Part shown: piece after piece, positions 1 to 11,306 of the stretch
Numbering within the stretch: the stretch's first letter is position 1
How the letters are laid out: every line of letters begins with the position of its first letter
Assembly (NCBI RefSeq): GCF_030272615.1
Contig: NC_081412.1
Location: forward strand, 137,826,747 to 137,890,746
DNA length: 64,000 nt
Source: Cryptomeria japonica
Taxonomy: Eukaryota > Streptophyta > Pinopsida > Cupressales > Cupressaceae
Direction of reading: 5' to 3'
Notes under the pieces: model-generated
What the model saw: the letters and a program-made list of their open reading frames with translations, nothing else
The model's database searches: none
What the model was told of the DNA's origin: nothing
Made by a program: the position numbers and the translations under genes

Positions 1-1013
1 ATGAAAAATGCATAACACATAACACAAATTTTTCACATGGAAACCCAAATGGGAAAAACCATGGTGGGGATGAATACCCACAAGCTTGTTTTGAACTCTT
101 TTGAAGCTCACCCTATTAGGAGCCTAGTCCGGTTAAAGACTTTACAATAAGGTTTTGTTAGGAACCGATCCTGTTAGAGATCACCCAGTTAAGGGATGTC
201 TATATACCCTGTTAAAGGTTACCTCGCTAGAGGATTTAAAGAACTCAATGATCTTGAGTCACCTAGTTATAAGTTTTACAATAAGCCTGTTAAAGCTACC
301 TGGTCAAGGGACTTTCCATCTATTGAAATGATTAGAAGACAACAGGTAAAAAATCTGATTTGATAATAGAACTATATGCCAAGGCAGATCCTTTTCATAT
401 CCTCTACTCTGCAATCACACTCTGTAGTTTCCCTCTTACTGGTCTGGAAAGTATCAAGTATCTCTTCACTCAGATACACACACACACAACATTTTCCAAT
501 AACTTTTCAATACAAACATCATCGACCTTATAGGTAACAGATAGGTCGGTAGCATAAACCCTAAACCCTAAGCATCTTAGGTTTATAACACAGGCAGTCC
601 CATCCTGACCGTCCAAACATATTACATAGAGCATTACAATTTCAAATAGATCACAAGACAATCTGCATCGTTCATTCATCACCACTCATGGGAATCAGTA
701 ACCCATCACACTTTCTTCTTATGCCACTAAGAAGAATGATCATTCCTGAGGTAGACTTCAAACACGGTCGATCTTCTTATGCCTCAATCCTTCACGCACA
801 CAAAGTTGATGTGACACCTTGATCACAGAGTATCATCGGTTCATCACACAAGTTGGATCACCGAACTGATAACCATAGAGCTGAGACTACCAACTAGTAA
901 TCACACTTAGTGAAACCTTGACATTGGTTCACTAAAACTTATTAACATCAATGACAACATACATTATCGTTATATCAACATACCAGTTCATCATATGCCA
1001 ATGATATCCAACA
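1..1013 (-). repeat. 3' LTR of element A (partial)
   Basis: Base 1 corresponds to base 5770 of the other LTR, so the first 326 bases (in plus orientation) are missing beyond the window. It ends in CCAACA followed directly by the polypurine tract. It contains a short CA repeat around 476-488. Confidence 0.93.
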
Positions 1014-1025
1014 ATCTCCCCCTTT
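1014..1025 (-). other. Polypurine tract of element A
   Basis: On the minus strand this reads AAAGGGGGAGAT immediately before the LTR start TGTTGG. This is the position and composition expected of the plus-strand DNA primer of an LTR element. Confidence 0.85.
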
Positions 1026-1124
1026 GGCATTGATAGAAATACTCAGTGTAATATTGCAATTAGAAACATCATAGACTAGTGTATCTTCATCATCAGATAT
1101 CTTCTCCCCATACATCTATCATAT

Positions 1125-1137
1125 CTTCTCCCCCTTT
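1125..1137 (-). other. Second polypurine-like tract of element A
   Basis: A second AAAGGGGGAGAAG-type tract lies about 100 bases upstream of the LTR-adjacent one, in the same context (preceded by a GCATTGTTGTC-like string). The same duplication is present in C, D, E and F. Confidence 0.6.
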
Positions 1138-1273
1138 GACAACAATGCCAAAGTGGAGGCATAAGATTCCAAAATCTACTATGCTGCTCCCCCTAAGGAG
1201 TAGCATCCTTTAACACATCAATCCTGAAGGATTTGTCATTTGTAGTACTTGACTGATGCAGAGCACACATCTT

Positions 1274-4200
1274 TTAGTTGACTTCATGAAGGGGAAGAAC
1301 CCCTAATTTACCTCTCAAATAGGTAAATGTAGTCTTTGGTAAGGGCTTAGTGAATATATCTACTAGCTGCTCCTTACTGGAAACATGTTGTAATACAACC
1401 TCCTTATTCTAAACTTTCTCTCTCAAGAAATGATATTTAAGCTCAATGTGCTTAGTTCTAGCATGTAATACCAGATTCTTGCAAATGTTTATTGCACTTG
1501 TGTTATCACAAAATATGTTCACCAGTTCAGATACAGGTACCTTGAAACCTTCCAATACATGCTTCATCCAAATTGCTTGAGTGCAGTTCATAAATGCTGC
1601 CACATATTCTGCTTCAGCTGTAGATTAAGAAGTACAACTCTGCTTCTTGCTTGTCCATGATACTAATCTTCCACCAAGAAAGAACGCTCCACCGGTTGTG
1701 CTCTTCTGGTCGTCCACATTACCTGCCCAATCGGCATCAATATATACCTTGAGATTATAGTCACCATTATATGGATACCATAATCCATAATCAACTATTC
1801 CTTTCAGATATCTAAGAATCCTTTTCACAGCTACCAAGTGGGATTCTCTTGGACATTTATGAAAATGAGCTACTATGCCTACTGCATGAGCAATATCTGA
1901 TCTACTATGCACCACATAGTATAGCTTACCGATCATTGACCGATACTCCTTTTCATTCACTAGTGCCGAATCATCTTCTTTAGTCAGTTTACAACCAGTT
2001 ACCATCGGTGTACTAACCGATTTGCTTTCCTCCATGCCAAAAGTCTTCAGTACCTCTTTGACATACTTAGACTGGGTAATAAAGATACCCTCTTTCATTT
2101 GTTGAATATGTAAACCAATGAAGAATTTTATCTCTCCTATTAAAGACATCTCAAATGCTTTCTTCATTTCATCCGCAAATGCATGACTCATTTTATCATC
2201 TCCTCCAAAGATTATGTCATCCACAAACACTTCAAAGATCAGAATCTGATCACCTTTTGATTTCAAGTAGATGTTGCTATCTTCACTTGTTCTTTGAAAT
2301 CCAATCTTCACAAGATGAGAGTGTATTCTTTCATACCATGCCCTAGGTGCTTGTTTAAGTCCAAACAGGGCTTTGTGTAATCTACACACCATGTCACTAT
2401 CTTTTGATAAGGCAAACCCTTCTGGGTGCTCTATGTACACGTCTTCTTCTAGGATTCCATTCAGAAAAGCAGACTTCACATCCATCTAATAAACCTTAAA
2501 TCCCTTAAATACTGCAAATGCAAGTAGCATTCGAACACCTTCTAGCCTAGCCACAAGAGCAAAAGTTTCTCCATAGTCTTCTCCCTCCTCCCGAGCGTAT
2601 CCCTTGCATACAAGCTTGGCCTTATTTATGACAACTGTGCCTTCTTCATTCAACTTATTCCTGAACACCCATTTGGTACCTATGACATTTTTATGTTTGG
2701 GTCTGGGAACCAAAGACCATGTTACATTCTTTTCTATCTGATCTAGCTCCTCTTCCATTGCTTTAATTCAATCTTCATCTGTAAGAGCTTCTCTGGAAGT
2801 CTTGGGTTCAAATTCAGAAATCATGCAAGAGTTCTCCTTCAATTTTCTTCTTGTGAGTATCCCTGCATCTTTATCTCCTATGATTTGCTTTGGATCATGA
2901 TGCAACTTCACATATCTAGGAATGACTCTAGCCTGATCTGCTAGATTTTCTTCTTCTTCTTCACTAACCTCTTCTTCTTCTCTTACTGTAGCTTCTGTAG
3001 TAACACTAAGATCTTTACAAGTTTCTTTCTTAACCAGTTCCCAGAAGATTATACCCGATTCATCTTTGACTTCTTCGCTGCATGTTTCTTCAGGTTCCTC
3101 AGGGGATTCATCAACCCTGACATTGATACTTTCAACAATTTTCTGAGCTCTGTTGTTGTAGCATTTGAGAGATTTTCTCTTAGTGGAATATCCCAAAAAT
3201 ATTCATTCATCACAATTTGCATCAAATTTGCTCAAATTCTCACCTCTCTTGATATAACACTTACTACCAAACACTTTAAAATAACTTATAGTGGAATTTT
3301 TCCCTGTCCAATACTCATAAGGGGTTTTATTTTTGCCTTTCTTGATGAGTACCCGGTTCGTAGTGTAGACTACAGTGCTCACCACTTCTCTCCAAAAAGT
3401 GTGAGCAACCTTTCCTTGGATCAACATTGTTATAGCTGCTTCAACTACAGTCCTATTATTTCTTTCTGCTATGCCATTCTATTGTGGTGTCCTTGGGGCA
3501 GATAGCTGCCTCTTAATACCGTTATCTTCATAGTACTTATTGAATTCATCAAAAGTGAATTCTCCTCCTTGATTAGTTCTTAGGCACTTTATCTTTTTGC
3601 CACTTTCTTTCTCTACTAGTGCTCTGAAAGCTTTGAACTTTCCAAATGCTTCATATTTATCTTTCAGGAATGTGACCCACATCATTCTTGAGCAATCATC
3701 AATAAGAATCATAAAATACCTATCTCCCTGAATACTTCTAGTTTTCATAGGACCACATAAATCAGTGTGAACAAGGTCAAGTAAATGCTCTGCTGAGGAG
3801 GACTTACCTTTAAAATTTGAGGAAGACATCTTACCAAGTTGACATTCTCTGCACAAAGAATTCTCAGGTTTGTCTAGCAATGGTAATCCTCATACCGCCT
3901 TGATCTTACTAGCTTTAACAATATTGCCAAATTTCATATGACAAAGTCTCCTATGCCATATCCAACTGTCATCAAACTTAGCCATTAGACACCAACTTAT
4001 CTTGGCATTCAACTGAAATAGGTTACCTCTGGTCTAGTTACCGGTGGCAATAAGTTCACCACTCTTTCCAATTACACTACAGACTCGGCCTTTGAATTCC
4101 AGAACTAGTCCTTTGTCATTCAACTGAGCAACACTCAAAAGGTTATGCTTAAGGCCTTCTACCCAGTAAAAATCATCTGCATTGCTTTTACCATTCAGTG

Positions 4201-5372
4201 AGATGGATACTTTACCTTTCACCAAGCAAGGTGCATCATTGCCAAATCTGACAACACCACCATCATATTCTTCTAAAGACATAAACTTTCTCCAGTCACC
4301 AGTCATGTGGTGAGAACAACCACTATCAATTATCCACTCATTAGAGTTGTCAATGCGAGAGACAAGATATTTCTTGTCGGATACTTCTTCCTTTACTGCT
4401 ACAAACACTATGCCTTCATTTTCTTCATCCTCTGATTCTTCATCAGTGACACCTTCATCCACAACAACTAGACAATTTCTTCTATTTCCTCCTTTATATT
4501 TTCTCGAACCTCTCTGGTTTATCCTTATTGTCATTGTTAGGGCAATTAACAACTATATGTCCTATCTTGTTGCAGGAAAAAAATTTCAAAGGGAGTTTAT
4601 CTCTATACTTTCGAGTTCTCTTCGGAAGTCTTTTAGCAAGAAGTGCTTCGAACTCCATCAGAATCTCTTCATCATCCATATCTTTGCATTGTCTAGATTC
4701 ATAACTGGTACTAGTTTCTTTTCCTTTTTTGGATGGTGCAGTAGATACTTTAAAAGCTGACTCAGTCTTCTGAACACTACCATCATAGCTATTCAACTCA
4801 TATGCAGTTAACTTTGCAATAATAGAATCTAAGGATACCTTGGTTTTATCAATAGACCTTAGTTCCTGAATAGCAACAACTCTAATTGCATAGACTGGTA
4901 ACAAAGATCTAAGAACTTTGCTGACAATAGTGGCATCATCAATAGTTTGACCAATGCTTTTGATATCTCCAACCACAGTCTTAATCCTAATGCCATACTA
5001 CTGAATGGTTTCACCTTCAACCATCCTCATATCCTCAAATTTACCTCTAAGGCTTTCTTCCTTAGCTTTCTTTACATGCTCGTCACCGCCATAAATGGTT
5101 TCCAGTGCATCCCATACTTCCTTAGGTGTGTCCTTGTCTTGAACATCAATAAACTCAATATCTGACAGGCTGCTGATAAGGGCTTCCATGACTTACCCAT
5201 TTTCCTGGATTTCTCTCTTCTGATCACTAGTCAGAGTGCCAGTAGGAATCACATAGGCATTCTCAACATAGCTCCAGTGTTGAGCACCCATAATCTTGAT
5301 GTAAATATTCATTCTTTCCTTCCATATCTTAAAGTTATCTCTATTGAACTTAGGACCTTCCCTCTTCATCAT
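1274..5372 (-). pseudogene. Ty1/copia gag-pol polyprotein of element A, broken
   Basis: The frame runs from an ATG at 5372 to a TAA at 1274-1276. In order it holds a UBN2-type gag (about 4990-5372), a zinc knuckle near 4550-4600, protease with an intact DSG (about 4300-4330), integrase (about 3430-3880), RT with FVDD in the catalytic loop (about 2190-2210) and a copia RNase H (about 1280-1800). One extra base near 4500 shifts the frame between gag and protease. Elsewhere the frame is constant but has in-frame stops, including 3479-3481, 3203-3205, 2768-2770, 2486-2488, 1625-1627 and 1409-1411. The first Cys of the zinc knuckle is replaced by Phe; the relative B keeps it. Not functional. Confidence 0.93.
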
Positions 5373-5429
5373 TATAGTAGGATATTTTACCTCGAGCGGT
5401 TAAGCTTATATCACCAAGGAATTGAAGGT

Positions 5430-5441
5430 GCTCTGATACCA
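5430..5441 (-). other. Primer binding site of element A
   Basis: The minus strand reads TGGTATCAGAGC two bases inside the 5' LTR. It complements the 3' end of plant initiator-Met tRNA, the usual primer of plant Ty1/copia elements. Confidence 0.9.
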
Positions 5442-5443
5442 AT

Positions 5444-6775
5444 TGATGAATAATGATGAACAATAGATACCCCAACCGGTACTGAGAGGGGGGGGGGGTG
5501 AATCACTATAGATAAAAATTTCTTCACAACTTATTTCACTGAAGCAATACCAATTGGTTGTCATCATTACTGAAACTTTAATCATGACAATACTTGTCAA
5601 ATACAGTAAGACACCAACCACCATAAACTGATAAGTCTGAATACTTCAAATACAATCAATACACGACATCAACTTCTCCCATAAACATATACATGTGAGA
5701 TGCTAGTATTACCATTACATATTGACTATGCATGCATAATCTTTCAACCAAATAATTCATAAGCATCACATGAAAAATGCATAACACATAACACACAAAT
5801 TTTTCATGTGAAAAACCAAATGGGAAAAACCACAGTGGGGATGAATACCCACAAGCTTGTTTTGAACTCTTTTGAAGCTCACCCTGTTAGGAGCCTAGTC
5901 CAGTTAAAGACTTTACAATAAGGTTCTGTTAGGAATCGATCCTGTTAGAGATCACCCGGTTAAGGGATGACTATATACCCTGTTAAAGGTTACCTCACTA
6001 GAGGATTTAAAGAACTCAATGATCTTGAGTCACCTGGTTATAGGTTTAACGATAAGCCTGTTAAAGCTACCTGGTAAAGGGATTTTCCATCTATTGAAAT
6101 TATTAGAAGACAACAGGTAAAAACTCTGATCTGATAATAGAACTATATGCCAAGGCAGATCCTTTTCATATCCTCTACTCTGCAATCACACTCTGCAGTT
6201 TCCCTCTTACTGGTTTGGCAAGTATCAAGTATCTCTTCACTCAAATACACACACACAACATTTGCCAACAACTTTTCAATACAAACATCATCGACCTTAT
6301 AGGTAACAGATAGGTCGCTAGAATAAACCCTAAGAATCTTAGGTTTACAAAACAGGCGGTCCCATCCCGACCATCCAAACATATTGCATAGAGCATTACA
6401 ATTTCAAATAGATCACAAGACAATATGCATCGTTCATTCATCACCGCTAATGGGAATCAGTAACCCATCACGCTTTCTTCTTATACCACTAATAAGAATG
6501 ATCATTCCCGAGGTAGACTTCAAACGCGGTCAATCTTATTATGCCTCAATCCTTCATGCGCACAAAGTTGATGTGGCACCTTGATCACAGAGTATCACCG
6601 GTTCATCACACAAGCTGGATCGCCAAATTGATAACCATAGAGATGAGACTACCAACTGGTAATCACACTTAGTGAAACCCTGACACTGGTTCACTGAAAC
6701 TTATTGACATCAAGGACAACATAAATTATCATCATATCAACATATCGGTTCATCATATGCCAATGATATCCAACA
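5444..6775 (-). repeat. 5' LTR of element A
   Basis: A 1332-base repeat bounded by TG at 5444 and CA at 6775. A G-rich tract followed by TGAATCA lies near 5490-5505, close to the primer-site end. The conserved GGAAACC..GGGAAAAACC module lies near 5801-5855. Confidence 0.93.
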
Positions 6776-8402
6776 CCCAAAAGAGATGAAGTAGAAATTC
6801 TGAATAACATTCAACCCAATGAAGATACAAGAAGAACTAGAGATGAACCAAGAAGAGATTGAGATCCTCCTAGAATACCAAATCATGGTTATGCAAGAAC
6901 AAATAATGTTGATAATCCTATCATGACTCTCACACAACAACTACAAACAATGCAAACACAAATTCAAGATATGCAAAGAGAAAATGTTAGACGATACTCA
7001 CTTCAAGAAATTTGTCCTTATCCATTCGAAAAAAATCTAAACATGATACCATTTCCTATAGATTTTGAAACTCCTAGATATGAAAAATATGATGGAAGCA
7101 CTGACGCTCAAGATCATATACGATAATTTTGCACAATGAGTATGGAGTTTGCACATGAGGATACCTACTTAATGAGACTATTTCTGAAAAGCTTAACTGG
7201 ACTAGCTATGGAATGGTTCTCCAAACTTCCACCTGGAATCAGATCATTTTCAGAGTTGGTGGATAAGTTTGTTTCACAATTCTCTTACAACATACAACAT
7301 GAAGTAACAATGCTAGACCTATGTAATGCCAAACAAAAGAGTGGAGAACCTTTCATGACATTTTTACAACGATGAAGATGGCTAGCTTCGCGGTATCCTT
7401 GTATTGTGCCAGAATACAAAGAAAATGGACATATTCATCGACAACTTAAACGATCAAATGAGTTATTACTTAAAAATGCAAGGAAATCAAAGTTTTGGAA
7501 AAATAGTTGATAATGGAATCAGAATGGAAGAAGCCATGATAAAGAAAGGTGAATTGAAAATATACAAAGAAGGAGTGTATCCTCCTAACAACAACAATAA
7601 CAACAATCACAATGACAAGCCAATGTTTTGGAATAGAAATCGAAATGTAGTTAATGATGGAATAGTAGATAACAACAATGTAAAACCAAAGCAACTAGTT
7701 TTCAATTTATCTACTCACTCAACAACGACACAACAAAACAACAATCACCAAAGAGCAACTATTAAAACTTTCTTTCGAAGAAAATTTACAGACATTGGTG
7801 AACCCCTGGGGTCAGTATTAAAAACACTTATCACAAACAAATTGATTTCTTTACCATAAGAAAGGAACTACGAACCCCAAATAAAACCACCTTGGTGGAA
7901 TGATAATCAATATTGTGATTTCCATCGAAACAAGGGACATCTCACAGATAATTGTCAGAATTTGAAACATGTCATACAAGATTTGATTGATAATGGAGTA
8001 ATAACCATGGATGGACATACAAAAAATGAATCTCATACCACTTTTAAGACTCCGCTTCCAAACTATAAGAAAGGTGAATCATCAACAACAAACAATGGTA
8101 AGGGTAAAGCAAAGGTAAACTACGCTCATACATATGACAATGTGGTGAATGTGATTGTAGTTAAGGAAAAACAAAATCAAGAACATGCTCATGCTATAAC
8201 AAGAAGCAAAGGCAAATTTTTTTTACCTGGTCCTACAAAAAATGCATCATCCACCATAACAAAACAATACAATCTAGTGGAACAATTGCAGAAAACACCC
8301 GCACAAATATCAATCTTAGAACTTTTAAAGCTTTCACCCGCACATAAAGAAATTCTTGAATGAGCATTAGTAGATACCACAACATCCAAAGATCTTGATA
8401 TC
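6776..8402 (+). pseudogene. Ty3/gypsy gag of element H (5' part cut off by A)
   Basis: Coding similarity begins at the very edge of A. A Gln-rich stretch (about 6930-6990) precedes a retrotransposon gag domain (about 7070-7480) containing W-F-S-K-L-P and F-x-x-Q-F. An Asn-rich linker (7590-7740) follows, then a zinc-knuckle-like C-x2-H-x4-H-x4-C near 7905-7950. Stops lie at 6860-6862, 7124-7126, 7373-7375 and 7857-7859, and the frame changes between 7376 and 7404. Structural capsid-like protein in the living ancestor; dead here. Confidence 0.85.
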
Positions 8403-8945
8403 GATCAATTCCAAACCATGGTGGGACACCTCACAACCCCTCATTGCTTATCATTCATTGAAGAAGATGACATATCCTTGCAACACCCTCACAACGCTCC
8501 TTTGCATATTGAAGTCCCCATTCACAAAACACGAGTTAAGCATGTTCTAATAGATGGTGGAGCTGGCCTAAATATTTTCTCATTGAGTCTTGTTCGTGCC
8601 TTAGGATATTCAAAAGATGCAGTTGATGTCCGAAAAAAAGATCACCATAAAAGCCTATGATGAAGAAGAACGTTCCTCCAAGGGAATTGTGATACTACCC
8701 ATCAGAGTGGGACCTTTGCAGAAGGACACAACATGCCAAGTTCTAGACGTGGACCTACCATACAACATACTCTTGGGGAGACCATGGATTTAGGACATAC
8801 AAGCTATTACATCAACATGTCATTAGTACTTAAAATTTCCATACAATGGACATGAAATCACAATATCAGCAGACTCAAATCCATTGCAGTGTTGCAATAA
8901 TCTGAAATCAGCTCAAGAGGTCATAGTTTTACATAACAGAGAGGC
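8403..8945 (+). pseudogene. Ty3/gypsy aspartic protease of element H
   Basis: An I-D-G-G-A-G segment (about 8549-8566) takes the place of the usual D-T/S-G active site; Tat-lineage proteases commonly have DGG. The frame shifts by one near 8638, and the second half resumes with an Y-N-I-L-L-G-R-P-W string (about 8762-8790). Separate from the copia proteases in the window. Confidence 0.8.
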
Positions 8946-9000
8946 AACATCTTCAAGCACATAATCCAAGGAACAATCATTTGCATCAATTCTATCAAAC

Positions 9001-9690
9001 ATGGAAAAAATAATGCAGCTAAGAGACCGAGGGACCGAAGAATATTTTCTATCATATGAAAACAAACAAGAGCAACTTGAAATTGAAAGGGAAGAAGAAG
9101 ATGTAGAAGTCGATGTATTTCAGGCGTATGTAGGACAAACGTTAGGAACTAGCTTGCTTGAATAAGAATCACATTGGAGTAACATGGACTTAACCAAGGA
9201 TGATCAAGAGTTTCTTATGCGAGGTCATTCTGACGAGAGTACCATTCTAGACATGGAAATACATATTGAAAGCTTTGACATCTCTATCATGACCCCTAAT
9301 ATCTTTGACATACTTCAACATGAGGACCCTTTATCCTTAATTCCTCCTGAACCTATGGACTGGGAAAATGAAGGACATACTACCAGTAATGCCTTACCGA
9401 ATGATTATGCCATATCCTTATATCTTAATGAAATCAAACCTGCAACAACTTTCACCAGGGATTCCGCTAACGAATCTTCCAGTCAAGTGGGTGTTAAATA
9501 TCCTAGTCGCAAAAATGAAAATCAAGAAAACAATATCAGGTATAATGTTGAAAATCATTTATTGGCAACATTAGACAGAGAAAAAGTAAAAATAAAGGAT
9601 GTATCTAATGGTGAAAACCTCCTCGAGGCGCCAGAAGATGGGAGATTTGACACTTACATGAAGTTTATCAAGAGAAGTCATTTATACTGA
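9001..9690 (+). pseudogene. Spacer reading frame between protease and RNase H of element H
   Basis: One frame is open from 9001 to 9690 except for a TAA at 9163-9165. The product is acidic, rich in Asp, Glu, Asn and Ser, with no motif I recognise. It occupies the linker that Tat-type elements have between protease and RT. The composition looks coding, but I assign no function. Confidence 0.5.
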
Positions 9691-10379
9691 TAAAACCAGC
9701 AGAGGTAGTTATCAATAGCACAATTGATCTATATCCAGCAACTTCTATATCAGAACTAACAAGGCAAAAATATTTGGAACCCTTCAAAAGATGGCAAATC
9801 AATTTTACCTAGTCATATACAGACATTCCAGGGTTTGATCCATATCTTACAATACATCACCCAAATATCAGTCCAGGAGAAAGCATCAATAATTGAACAC
9901 ATCATGAATCATGAGCAAGTATTCTATTCATCACACCACAAGGTCGTACAATCCCAAAAGCATACAAATTAAGCTTTCCATGCACCAATGACACAACAAA
10001 ATATGAAGCTTTGGTAACATGTATCAAAATGGCTATAGAATGGAACATTACACTTCAAGTCTTTGGAGACTCTCAGCTTGTCATCAATCAAATTAATGAT
10101 GACTATCAAACAAAGGATGAAAAATTGATGCCTTACAAAAAGATGGTTGATGATATCAAGAAATACTTTGTAGAAATAAATTTTGAGCAGATTCCAAGAA
10201 ATGATAACAAAGCAGCAGACACCATGGCTACACTTGCTTCTCTCCTTCAAACACAAGAAAATCAACAACGTTATGAATTCCTGGTGGAAGAGTTGTTTTA
10301 CCCTGCTCATAATTATCTTGATTCCCAAACTATCTGTCACCTTGTGGGTCATGATTCCTCCTGCTATGGTCAAACTTAA
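9691..10379 (+). pseudogene. Truncated RT leader joined to archaeal-type RNase H of element H
   Basis: The first part (9691-9890) resembles the segment that leads into a Tat RT (D-I-P-G-F-D-P near 9826-9846). No RT core and no xxDD loop follow. Within a few tens of bases the frame passes into RNase H, with N-D-T-T-K-Y-E-A-L (about 9985-10011), F-G-D-S-Q-L-V (about 10062-10082) and D-N-K-A-A-D (about 10204-10221). The frame is the same on both sides, so the RT loss appears to be in frame. Several stops are present (TAG near 9811, two TGAs between 9890 and 9915, TAA at 10377). Confidence 0.78.
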
Positions 10380-10439
10380 ACATACCTGAAAGATAACACA
10401 CTACCCCCTAAGTTATCGAAAAATCAAAAGAGAAACTTT

Positions 10440-11306
10440 ATTCACTAATCCTCTCATTTTACTCTTGTCACAGATACCCTGTTCAAACGAGGTCTAGATG
10501 GTACTCTCTTAAGATGTCTCAAACAAGAAGAATATGAGAAGGCCTTACATGAAGTCCATAATGACATTTGTGGCACTCATTCAAGTGGTCTTTCCCTTTC
10601 AAAAAAACTCATATGCTTGGGCTATTATTGGCCGACTATGGAACGAGATTCTTTTCAGATAGCTAGAACATGCAAACAATGTCAAATCCATGGGAATTTG
10701 ATTCATGCACTAGCACAAGAACTTCATGCTTTAGCAACATCTTGGCCTTTCTGTCAATGGGGTCTTGATCTAGTAGGAAAGATAAATCCTTCTTCATCTA
10801 ATGGACACAAATTCATCCTTGTAGCTACAAAATATTTTACAAAATGGATCAAAGTAGTACCTCTCATCAACATCACAAGAAAAAAAATTGTGGCCTTTAT
10901 CTTGAACTATATCATCTGTCGCTATGGAATACCAATGACCATTATCACTAATAATGGGTGACCATTTAAAAATCAAGATGTATGAGAGCTATGTGAGAAT
11001 TTCAAAATCCAGCATGAACGAAGACAAAATGCCTTTGATCATTTAAAGATATATCGACAAAGAATGTACCAGAGCTATAATCATAGGGTCAAACCACAAA
11101 TTTTTCAAGTGGGAGAACTAGTACTAAAGGAAAATCCAAGAAATCAGGCAGAGCAAGAAAAGAAAGGAAATTTTGAACCGAACTGGTTAGGTCCATTTGT
11201 GGTCACAACAGTATTTGGGTTAGGAGCATATCAACTATCAACATAGGATGGGGATTAGCTCAAGGAACCTATCAATATCATGCATCTGAAGAAGTTTTAT
11301 GTTTGA
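10440..11306 (+). pseudogene. Ty3/gypsy integrase of element H, internally deleted
   Basis: An HHCC zinc-binding segment ends in C-K-Q-C (about 10668-10682). The first catalytic Asp follows in W-G-L-D-L-V-G (near 10756). At the second catalytic position the sequence reads I-I-T-N-N-G (about 10942-10959), Asn for Asp. Shortly after 11010 the frame jumps to the C-terminal region (Q-V-G-E-L-V-L near 11107-11127, L-G-P-F near 11190), skipping the segment with the catalytic Glu. Stops at 10959-10961, about 10981 and 11244-11246; final TGA at 11304-11306. Confidence 0.82.

Larger units (their letters stand above)
1..6775 (-). mobile_element. Element A: Ty1/copia LTR retrotransposon, cut by the window edge
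   Basis: Two direct LTR copies (1-1013 and 5444-6775) flank a minus-strand internal region of 4430 bases. The internal region has a tRNA primer site next to the right LTR and a polypurine tract next to the left LTR, which fixes the orientation. Domain order gag, protease, integrase, RT, RNase H is diagnostic of Ty1/copia. The right end breaks the gag frame of element H at 6775/6776. The other end lies outside the window, so the target duplication cannot be checked; the right flank predicts CCCAA. About 94% of LTR positions agreed over roughly 380 bases compared by eye. Confidence 0.95.

Noticed and set aside
4347-4760. 137-codon plus-strand frame
   Set aside because: It lies antisense to the gag-protease of element A and mirrors an equivalent frame antisense to B (57726-58022). 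A by-product of the acidic, Ser-poor sense sequence.
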